A DNA stretch of 5,610 bases from CANHCC01 sp040381555. GTDB taxonomy: Bacteria > Bacteroidota > Bacteroidia > J057 > RFSG01. The position numbers were made by a program, and so were the translations under genes. The notes beneath the pieces are model-generated. The model was not told the origin of the DNA. It saw only the letters and a program-made list of their open reading frames with translations, and ran no database searches. Below are positions 1-5,610 of this stretch, in pieces; the stretch's first letter is position 1; each line of letters starts with the position of its first letter. Location of the stretch: NCBI GenBank assembly GCA_040381555.1, contig JBEIHC010000153.1:1-5610 (forward strand), read 5' to 3'.

Positions 1-2
1 CA

Positions 3-3000
3 GGCTACCCGAGTAGTATCGGTACAGGATTGGTGAACGCTATAGAAATTGATCCTACAGACCCAAATTCTTGGACGATTGCAGTAGCCGGAGGTGGGGT
101 TTGGCAATCTTCTAATCAAGGTATTGAATGGTATGATTTAGACCCGAATAAACATCTGCCCATACAGGACGCTTGGGATGTTGAGATAAATCCTTCGGAT
201 CCTAATGAAATTTTCGTGGCCCTTACAGGATTTTCAGGTTCGATTATTGGGATTTCTACTTATAGTTTAGGGGTATATAAGACCACCAATAATGGGCAAT
301 ACTGGTTTCACTGTGATACAATTGGAAATGTTCGCTCCGATTCTTTGCGAAAAAGCTGGGCAGTTAGAAGAGTAAAGGTGGACAGATTCGACAATGACAA
401 GATTTATGCCTTTGGAGCTTTAAAGGTTTCGGGTTTAGTGAAGGATCAGTTCTGGTATTCAGAATCAAAAGGAGATACTTTTACTCGGGTAGATTTATTT
501 CCCTTTATTGATAATTCTTATAAAAATCGCTTGAAAGCAACCGGGGATGAAATTTATGAGGATATGCATTTAGCACAAACCGTTTCTCATAATTTTGTTT
601 ATTTATCCGGACAGAATTTGCTCAGGTCATCAGATGAAGGACAAACCTGGACAGATATTACCCCGAATCTAGCCTATTTAAATGATAGTACTAAATCCTG
701 TTATGGATACTATCCAATGGAGATGCGACTGGCTTCGAATGATAGTATTTTGTATGTGGTCTATAATGTTCAAAGAGTCCGGGTAGATACATTTACACCA
801 TCAGGAGATACTCTTTATAAATTTGATGGAAAAAGAGGGGAGATATATTTAGAATATTCTTCCGATTGGGGGGATACCTGGAGTGAGATCAATCAAATTC
901 CGGGCTATCAATTAAATAGTCATTCTTCCGGCGTATTTGCAGGAGGGGAGTTAGGCTTATCAACTGTACCAGGCGATAATAGTGCTACTTATAGCAACAA
1001 TAGACTGGTTATAGGCTATGTAGATTATGCATTATCAAATGATGGGGGGCTAACTTTAACCCGGTTAACCAACTCTTACACCAGTGTTTACCCAAATAGT
1101 AAATGGATACATCCGGATAACAGAGGTCTGAGATTATTGTCTGGCTCCGGAGGTAATATAAGGATACTAAGTGCAAATGACGGGGGAGTTGCGTATTCCT
1201 CCGACTCCGGCAACACCTGGAATATTCGGAATGAGGGCCTTCACTCTGAACCTTTGGGAGGTATCGGACTATGGGAAGAAAATTCTGACACTCTGATGGC
1301 AGGTGCCATTCATATTGGAGGGATACTTAAGCTGGGTAAAAAATGCTATACAACAAGTCAGGGAGATCGTGGAGATGCTGTATTAGGTAAATTGGCTTCA
1401 AGTATAAGTTTTGCAGACGTTCAATTGCCATTTAATGTATTTGAAAATGCCTTAGGTATAACATTTAGAAACGATACTAGCCAAAACATGCCACCATCTG
1501 GATGTTACCCAACATTGCCTATTGTTGTTCATCCGTCAAACCCTTCAGTTCTACACATGGGTAAGGTTCGTAGCAGTACAACCAATTCTTATATTATGCA
1601 ATCTACAGATTATGGTGTGGGCTGGTTAAATACTACTAATGGAGAATCGGATGGAGTTAAAAATTTTTGTTCTATTAGCCATTGCCTAAAATACCCAAGC
1701 GTAATGTATGCCATTGCTGCAGAAAATATTTTTTACAATGATACCCCTCGTTTTTCCAAAATAATTTATAAGTCCACAAATGCTGGAATGGGATGGTTCG
1801 ATATTACAGGAGATACCCTCACAAATCCTTTGATGTTTGATCATTTAATGTGGATCCATAACGCAACTGGAATTGTGGCCGATCCCGATGACTCGGCTAA
1901 ATTCTTTATCTATTATTCCTCTTTCGGTAACCAGGAAAATGCAGCGCGTGTGGTTATGTCCACAGATGGAGGATCAACTTTTAGCGATATTTCTCAAGGA
2001 CTACCCGCCTTTCCGGTTACAGATTTAGTCTGCGTGCCTGGGGAAGAGGATGAAATGTTCCTGGCCAATGATGTGAATGTTTACTATACGAATAAAAACT
2101 TGAACAATGTCTGGTCGTTGTATGACAATGGACTTCCTACAGGGATGATGCGGGATTTGGAATACCATTATAAAGACCGAAAGCTATTTGTAGCGACTAC
2201 CGGAAGAGGGATTTGGGAAACAGAATTGCCCTGTGATTCAATTTCCAGCACGCCCATTACTATTTCAGGTAATGTACTTTGGGAAAGCGATCGTTCACCC
2301 TATGGTCATATAATTATCCCGGCCAACTGCACACTGACCATCAAAAACTGCCAGATCCGGATGCGGGACAATCGCTTTATTTCTGTGGAAAGAGGGGGCC
2401 TGCTGATAGTGGACGGAGCTACGCTTACTTCCTGTAGCAACACAACGAGATGGAGAGGCATTATGGTTTGGGGGGATCCAGCTACCCAGGTTCAATCGTA
2501 TGCTCCGTACGGGAACTTTGGCAAGGTGGTTTTGATGAACCAGTCTATGATTGAGAATGCGCATGAGGGGGTTGTATTATGTAAAGCCGACTACACTACT
2601 TTTGTTTTGGATTATACAACTTGCGGAGGAATTTTAGATGCATCGAATTCGACTTTTAAGAACTGTCGAAGGTCTATCGCCTTTTTGAAACATCCGGCAG
2701 GAACATATAATGCCAGAATTGACAATTGTACTTTTCTGAATACAAAAGAAAATACTGTGCTCAATCAATTTTTTGTTACACTTTGGGGCGTAAATCGAGT
2801 TACTTTCTTTAATTGTCGATTTATCAATGAAGAAGCAAATGAGGAATATAAAATGGGTGGGGTTTATTCCATTGATGCCAATTATAATTTTTACAACCAT
2901 TTGAGTTATCTGCCCAATAAAACTTATTTTAAAAATCTATCCTATGGGATAATGGTACAAAATTTTGTCAACACAAATCCGGTGAATGTGGACGATGCTG

Positions 3001-4898
3001 TTTTTGAGAATTGTGCAAGGGGCGTATATTTGGGTAATACAGTGAACTCCAATATACTCTTAAATGATTTTAAAATACGGAATTACACTGAGTTCATTCC
3101 ATACGGTATCTGTGTGGTTAACAATTATTTTGGGGACAATTATGGGGTCTTTAGTGATGGGAGTCATTTCTTTCGGATTGAAGAAAATAAATTTACAACC
3201 CATGATACTTTTTCTGTTTACGATCCAAATATTGGATTCGATCGCCAATCTGGGTGTATTGTTTCCAATAATTGGGGTGCTTCCGATATGGTTTATAAAA
3301 ATGATTTCTCCAACTTGTTAGTTGCTAATAAAGCTTTTGGTATTAATCGTGATGCACAGTTAAGCGCTACAGCACCTGCAACTTATACTTTAGGTACACA
3401 AGGTCTTCAATTTCGGTGTAATAATTATGATCAGGGGGACATTCCCTTCTCTACTACTGGCGTATTAGGTGTGGTAGCTGAATGGCAGGGTGTTTTTAAT
3501 GCAATAAATCAACAATTTATACCAGCAGGAAACCTATTTAATTCCCATAGTTCTATATCCTCCCCAGGCACCCATATTTGGTACACTCCAGATTGGAATC
3601 AATTGGTACCCTATGCCATGATTACTCCCCAACAGAGTGTGAATATCAAATATGTGTTTGATATGAATAATAATTGTATTCCCAATATTAACTTGGATAA
3701 TTCAATTAATATAGTGGATGTTAATTACCCTACAGGGAATCCAAATGATCCGGCGTCCACTTGTCCAAGTAATTTGACGACTGGCGGAGGTGGCGGAAGT
3801 AGTTTTTCACTTTCAGCAATAACTGAGTTTAAAGATTCTATTCAGGTTAGTAATACTTTGCTTCTAGCAGGAAATGCTGCCGCGCTTCATGCTGCTCTGG
3901 ATACGATGAGCCCGGAAGATGCAAAAATTGAGTTTGATGCTGTGGGGCCTTTCATAAGTGATTCTGTGCTTTTACATTTGATCGATGTTGCCTATATTAA
4001 TCCGGCTCCTGAATGGTGGCAGATTTTAAAAAGCAATGCTCCCTTGAGGGATGATCTATTCGAGTTGTGTCATGAGCTCGATATGGATGAATTTGACTGG
4101 TGGGAACTTCAAATGATTCAAAAGAAAAACTGGTCGCATCGGGAAATGTTGATTGCCAAAATCGGATGGTATCGGGACAGTATTCAATATCAGATTCGGG
4201 ACGCCTTATCTTATTTTTATCCTTTGATTCCTATTGAAGAAGTATATTTGGATACGCTAGATTCTTATTTGTCCATATATCAGACTGAGCAAACTCTATT
4301 GGATAGGATAGATCTCCACCTTGCCTCTCGAAATCCTGACTTTGCTATTCAATTATTGGATACTTTGGCAGACTTTAATGCTTTGTATCTACCCTATGCC
4401 ACTCTGCTCGGTGAGGTGATTTCAGTTTACGATGAACCGGGTGGGGTGTATGATTTGCCTGAGGATTTGTTGGATAGTATTCAAGCCTATGTCTCAGGAC
4501 GGAAATTAAGGTATGAGCGGTTTAATACTATATTAGTAGCTAATGGTTTATTTGCGCATTGTGAGGATATTCCTGCACTGGGAATGCCGGGTCGTGGGGC
4601 AGAACGAGAATCACATGTTTTGCCGGATGAATCCCTAAAAAGAAAATATGAAGAAGGTCTTAATGTTTTTCCAAATCCAGCAATAAGTGAAGTTAGAATT
4701 TATTTTAAAAATCGAAAATCTCAGGCAGCTGATTTGAAGGTTTTTGACCTTACCGGGAAAGAAGTATATACTATTAGGAATTTCCAAACCAATCGGGAGT
4801 TTATTATTCCTGACGGAATATTGGCTCCAGGTGGCTATATCGTTAAGGCGATTTCTGAAATGGGTATTCAAAGAACCTCCAAATTAATTAAACTATGA
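3..4898 (+). CDS. Giant T9SS-secreted multidomain protein: Asp-box β-propeller, β-helix, helical region, sorting domain (5' partial)
   Basis: The frame is open from the first complete codon at base 3 to the TGA at 4896-4898. The TTG at 30 is an internal Leu codon, not a start: codons 3-29 read GYPSSIGTG in frame and fit the family, so the start and signal peptide lie upstream. Residues here are numbered from the codon at base 30. In order: Asp-box β-propeller about 1-732, ending in the typical GRGIWE motif; right-handed β-helix about 741-1200; Gly-rich linker 1251-1258; α-helical region about 1260-1520; T9SS type A sorting domain about 1543-1622. The order and C-terminus are typical of Bacteroidota surface or extracellular proteins, which reach the periplasm by Sec and cross the outer membrane by T9SS. 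No catalytic residues were recognised. The propeller fold is shared with GH74, sialidases and sortilin, but enzyme activity is not implied. Adhesion or matrix function is only a guess. The next gene overlaps its stop by four bases. Confidence 0.93.
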   Translation, partial: GYPSSIGTGLVNAIEIDPTDPNSWTIAVAGGGVWQSSNQGIEWYDLDPNKHLPIQDAWDVEINPSDPNEIFVALTGFSGSIIGISTYSLGVYKTTNNGQYWFHCDTIGNVRSDSLRKSWAVRRVKVDRFDNDKIYAFGALKVSGLVKDQFWYSESKGDTFTRVDLFPFIDNSYKNRLKATGDEIYEDMHLAQTVSHNFVYLSGQNLLRSSDEGQTWTDITPNLAYLNDSTKSCYGYYPMEMRLASNDSILYVVYNVQRVRVDTFTPSGDTLYKFDGKRGEIYLEYSSDWGDTWSEINQIPGYQLNSHSSGVFAGGELGLSTVPGDNSATYSNNRLVIGYVDYALSNDGGLTLTRLTNSYTSVYPNSKWIHPDNRGLRLLSGSGGNIRILSANDGGVAYSSDSGNTWNIRNEGLHSEPLGGIGLWEENSDTLMAGAIHIGGILKLGKKCYTTSQGDRGDAVLGKLASSISFADVQLPFNVFENALGITFRNDTSQNMPPSGCYPTLPIVVHPSNPSVLHMGKVRSSTTNSYIMQSTDYGVGWLNTTNGESDGVKNFCSISHCLKYPSVMYAIAAENIFYNDTPRFSKIIYKSTNAGMGWFDITGDTLTNPLMFDHLMWIHNATGIVADPDDSAKFFIYYSSFGNQENAARVVMSTDGGSTFSDISQGLPAFPVTDLVCVPGEEDEMFLANDVNVYYTNKNLNNVWSLYDNGLPTGMMRDLEYHYKDRKLFVATTGRGIWETELPCDSISSTPITISGNVLWESDRSPYGHIIIPANCTLTIKNCQIRMRDNRFISVERGGLLIVDGATLTSCSNTTRWRGIMVWGDPATQVQSYAPYGNFGKVVLMNQSMIENAHEGVVLCKADYTTFVLDYTTCGGILDASNSTFKNCRRSIAFLKHPAGTYNARIDNCTFLNTKENTVLNQFFVTLWGVNRVTFFNCRFINEEANEEYKMGGVYSIDANYNFYNHLSYLPNKTYFKNLSYGIMVQNFVNTNPVNVDDAVFENCARGVYLGNTVNSNILLNDFKIRNYTEFIPYGICVVNNYFGDNYGVFSDGSHFFRIEENKFTTHDTFSVYDPNIGFDRQSGCIVSNNWGASDMVYKNDFSNLLVANKAFGINRDAQLSATAPATYTLGTQGLQFRCNNYDQGDIPFSTTGVLGVVAEWQGVFNAINQQFIPAGNLFNSHSSISSPGTHIWYTPDWNQLVPYAMITPQQSVNIKYVFDMNNNCIPNINLDNSINIVDVNYPTGNPNDPASTCPSNLTTGGGGGSSFSLSAITEFKDSIQVSNTLLLAGNAAALHAALDTMSPEDAKIEFDAVGPFISDSVLLHLIDVAYINPAPEWWQILKSNAPLRDDLFELCHELDMDEFDWWELQMIQKKNWSHREMLIAKIGWYRDSIQYQIRDALSYFYPLIPIEEVYLDTLDSYLSIYQTEQTLLDRIDLHLASRNPDFAIQLLDTLADFNALYLPYATLLGEVISVYDEPGGVYDLPEDLLDSIQAYVSGRKLRYERFNTILVANGLFAHCEDIPALGMPGRGAERESHVLPDESLKRKYEEGLNVFPNPAISEVRIYFKNRKSQAADLKVFDLTGKEVYTIRNFQTNREFIIPDGILAPGGYIVKAISEMGIQRTSKLIKL
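30..2225 (+). other. Asp-box (BNR/sortilin-like) β-propeller region of the giant protein
   Basis: Residues 1-732 carry ten recognisable Asp-box hairpins of the form S-x-D/N-x-G-x-x-W/F: SSNQGIEW (27), TTNNGQYW (85), SESKGDTF (144), SSDEGQTW (200), SSDWGDTW (277), SNDGGLTL (336), SSDSGNTW (390), STDYGVGW (525), STNAGMGW (582) and STDGGSTF (644). Most are 54-62 residues apart, about one blade each. Two intervals are longer, 77 and 135 residues. The region ends with VATTGRGIWETELP, close to the usual end of this domain in Bacteroidota T9SS proteins. At this spacing about 12-13 blades are visible, and the domain continues upstream. This suggests two stacked seven-bladed propellers as in GH74-type folds, or a ten-bladed sortilin-type ring plus extra blades. 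The fold call is strong; blade count and ligand are inference. Confidence 0.85.
2250..3629 (+). other. Right-handed parallel β-helix region (PbH1-like repeats)
   Basis: Residues about 741-1200 look like a pectate-lyase-type parallel β-helix. The start (VLWESDRSPYGHIIIPANCTL, then GGLLIVDGATLTSC and RWRGIMVWGD) matches the common Bacteroidota pattern in which a capping 'I...G.LTI..C.I.M' strand precedes the rungs. Rungs with the Asn-Cys/Asn-Phe turn motif follow: STFKNCRRSIAF, IDNCTFLNT, VTFFNCRFIN, TYFKNLSYGIMV, AVFENCARGVYL and later NDFSNLLVANKAF. Such domains often bind or cleave polysaccharides. I see no conserved catalytic Asp/Lys/Arg set of a known lyase or hydrolase family, so a structural or binding role is as likely. 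The boundaries are approximate, especially at the C-terminal end. Confidence 0.75.
3780..3803 (+). other. Glycine-rich interdomain linker (TGGGGGSS)
   Basis: Residues 1251-1258 read Thr, five Gly, two Ser and separate the end of the β-helix region, with its Cys-containing tail (Cys1216, Cys1245), from the α-helical region. The composition is that of a flexible linker. The five Gly codons are GGC GGA GGT GGC GGA, so this is not a simple nucleotide homopolymer. Confidence 0.7.
3804..4589 (+). other. α-helical region of unknown function before the sorting domain
   Basis: Residues about 1259-1520 change sharply in character from the β-rich domains before them. They are rich in Leu, Asp, Glu, Trp and Tyr with strong helical periodicity, for example LLLAGNAAALHAALDTM, DDLFELCHELDMDEFDWWEL, LLDRIDLHLASRNPDFAIQ and LPEDLLDSIQAYVSG. 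The segment ISDSVLLHLID followed by ILKSNAPLRDDLFEL recalls a helical module I remember in Bacteroidota T9SS β-helix proteins ('LSD.VL...I', 'L..NSPLS..V'). That recollection has not been tested by search. The LASRNPDFAIQLLDTLADFN stretch is faintly TPR-like, but no clear TPR array is seen. Function is unknown; it may be a spacer or an interaction module. Confidence 0.6.
4656..4895 (+). other. T9SS type A C-terminal sorting domain (Por secretion CTD)
   Basis: Residues about 1543-1622 contain the hallmarks of the TIGR04183-type sorting domain. These are the opening NVFPNPAISEVRIYF (PNP at 4671-4679), the middle strand LKVFDLTGKEVYTI, the turn ILAPGGYIVKA, and the terminal basic-hydrophobic strand TSKLIKL ending at the stop codon. 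The domain is the signal recognised by the type IX translocon and is normally cut off after outer-membrane passage, with the protein released or linked to anionic LPS. Its intact state at the extreme C-terminus shows that this 1622-residue reading frame is not truncated downstream. Confidence 0.93.
4895..4898 (+). promoter_or_regulatory. ATGA stop-start overlap between the two genes
   Basis: The TGA of the giant gene (4896-4898) overlaps the ATG of the next gene (4895-4897) by four bases. The bases just before it (AATTAATTAAACT) contain no Shine-Dalgarno sequence, as is common in Bacteroidota. The overlap suggests translational coupling by termination-reinitiation within one mRNA. It also supports ATG 4895 as the true start, since a signal peptide follows at once. 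Confidence 0.75.
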
Positions 4899-5302
4899 AA
4901 ACGATATATTGTTTTATATTTATGGTATCTGGATGGATTTCTCTTTTGGCTCAGTCGCCTTATTTCAGCAAAACGATAGATTACCAGAAAGGCAGAGACA
5001 TGGTCTATTCTATAGAAACGGATGATACTGGATATGTTTTAGCCGGAACAAGCACAGATTCATTAACTTGGAAGGCCTATGTTTTCTTTGCCCATCAGGA
5101 TAAGTTTGGGAATACGGATTTTTACAAAATAATTCATGATACCTCCAGTTCTTATTTTAGTGGTATTTATGGTGGTTTGACCCGATTGCGAAATGGTGGG
5201 TATATTTTAGGTGGATCAACAATGCGAAACTCTGACAATGATGTTGACGCTTTATTATATCGATTTAATAATGTAGGTGATACAATTTTCACCTCAAGAT
5301 AA
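4895..5302 (+). CDS. Secreted β-propeller-repeat protein, N-terminal fragment ended by a frameshift
   Basis: This frame encodes 135 residues. Residues 1-19 form a Sec signal peptide (Met-Lys, a hydrophobic run CFIFMVSGWISLL, then Ala19 before Gln20). The mature part has two β-propeller blades: one around DMVYSIETDDTGYVLAGTS and FAHQDKFGNTDFYKI, one around LTRLRNGGYILGGSTM and DALLYRFNNVGDTIF. Many Bacteroidota T9SS-exported proteins use this 'DGGYI.AG.T...D.L..K.D..GD..W' repeat. The TAA at 5300-5302 stops the protein at the end of a blade, while the same repeats continue in the -1 frame at once. The product is therefore not a natural 135-residue protein but the start of a longer one that should end in a sorting domain beyond the window. 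The start is secure: ATGA overlap with the upstream gene plus a signal peptide. Function is unknown; it could be a surface or matrix protein. Confidence 0.8.
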   Translation: MKTIYCFIFMVSGWISLLAQSPYFSKTIDYQKGRDMVYSIETDDTGYVLAGTSTDSLTWKAYVFFAHQDKFGNTDFYKIIHDTSSSYFSGIYGGLTRLRNGGYILGGSTMRNSDNDVDALLYRFNNVGDTIFTSR

Positions 5303-5610
5303 AAAATTTTCGTTTTGAGAAGTTTCTTTTTACCCAGGAAAGCCTTAATGGTTCCTGGTATGCAGCAGGGGAGACCTCAAGCATGGGGGACACTATGCAG
5401 GATGTTTTTGTAGTGAAATTTGATACCATGGGTAATGTGCTTTGGAAGAAGAGTTATGGGAATTTTGGGCAGACTGAGTATATCACTTCATTTGATGTAG
5501 ATGGTATTGGAAATATGTATTTGGGCACCAGTAGGAAAATAGGTGTAATTAGCAATATGAATGTTGCACAGCCAATGATTCTAAAGATAGATTCTTCAGG
5601 AAGTCTAAAA
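5281..5610 (+). pseudogene. Continuation of the β-propeller gene in the -1 frame (3' partial, frameshifted)
   Basis: From 5281 (just after an in-frame TGA at 5278-5280) to the right edge, the -1 frame relative to the gene starting at 4895 is open for 110 codons. It encodes further blades of the same type: ESLNGSWYAAGETSSMGD with DVFVVKFDTMGNVLWKKSYG, then EYITSFDVDGIGNMYLGTS with PMILKIDSSGSLK. The first ATG in this frame is at 5383, inside a blade, with no signal peptide, so an independent gene is unlikely. The two frames can be joined only within 5281-5299. One added T in the T4 run at 5286-5289 would give GDTIFHLKIKNFRFEKFL and a continuous protein. The frame continues past the window. I see a real pseudogene or a one-base sequence error; the window cannot tell them apart. 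Confidence 0.75.

Noticed and set aside
30..32. TTG at base 30 as start codon of the giant protein
   Set aside because: The frame is open to base 3, and the upstream codons (GYPSSIGTG) continue the conserved propeller opening. A T9SS cargo also needs a signal peptide, which is absent here, so the start is outside the window.
30..2225. GH74 xyloglucanase or sialidase enzyme
   Set aside because: Asp boxes show only the fold. I could not identify the catalytic Asp pair of GH74 or the Arg triad, Tyr and Glu of sialidases, so no enzyme activity is claimed.
2295..3321. Open frames on the minus strand (2295-2564, 2634-2900, 3060-3248) and the + frame at 3064-3321
   Set aside because: All lie inside the giant gene, whose protein shows clear domain repeats there. 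Their translations look like random hydrophobic or basic strings with no family signature.
3660..3725. Dockerin-like or thrombospondin type 3-like calcium loop at DMNNNCIPN
   Set aside because: The D-x-N-x-N-x-I-P-N spacing resembles one such loop, but it occurs once, has Cys in place of the key Gly, and has no second half. The resemblance is too weak to annotate.
5282..5310. Programmed -1 ribosomal frameshifting or transcriptional slippage to join the two frames
   Set aside because: No X-XXY-YYZ slippery heptamer lies in frame before the TAA. The A6 run sits after the T of the stop codon and is short for slippage. No clear downstream hairpin was seen. A simple indel explains the data better.
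5300..5330. Intrinsic terminator at the A6T4 and T-rich stretch
   Set aside because: There is no GC-rich stem before the T run, and coding sequence for the same protein continues directly through it.

Overview
The window is almost fully coding on the + strand and carries two secreted-protein genes that overlap by four bases. No RNA gene, mobile element, CRISPR array, promoter or terminator could be supported. The organism is very probably a member of the Bacteroidota. The evidence is a complete type IX secretion system (T9SS) type A C-terminal sorting domain on the first protein, the style of its repeat domains, AT-rich coding sequence, and a second gene that starts with a signal peptide and has no Shine-Dalgarno sequence. 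The long β-helix and propeller proteins resemble those of free-living Saprospiria, Chitinophagia or Flavobacteriia, but the sequence does not settle the class.

Bases 1-4898 hold the 3' part of one giant gene, 1631 codons of which are visible. Its reading frame is open through the left edge, so the true start lies outside the window. The product is modular. First comes a long Asp-box (BNR/sortilin-like) β-propeller region, then a right-handed parallel β-helix, a short glycine-rich linker, an α-helical region of about 260 residues with no recognised function, and last the T9SS sorting domain. It is expected to be exported by Sec, moved across the outer membrane by T9SS, and released or anchored at the cell surface. 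No catalytic site was recognised.

Bases 4895-5610 hold the 5' part of a second gene whose start overlaps the first gene's stop (ATGA). It has a Sec signal peptide followed by β-propeller blades of the type '...GGYILGGST...DALLYRFNNVGDTIF'. The frame is broken: a TAA at 5300-5302 ends it after 135 codons. The same kind of blade repeats resume in the -1 frame and run open to the right edge. This is a frameshifted gene or a one-base sequence error.

The two genes look like one transcription unit for extracellular, repeat-rich surface proteins. A role in adhesion or surface display is only a guess. Nothing in the window looks like a defence, CRISPR, toxin-antitoxin or mobile system.
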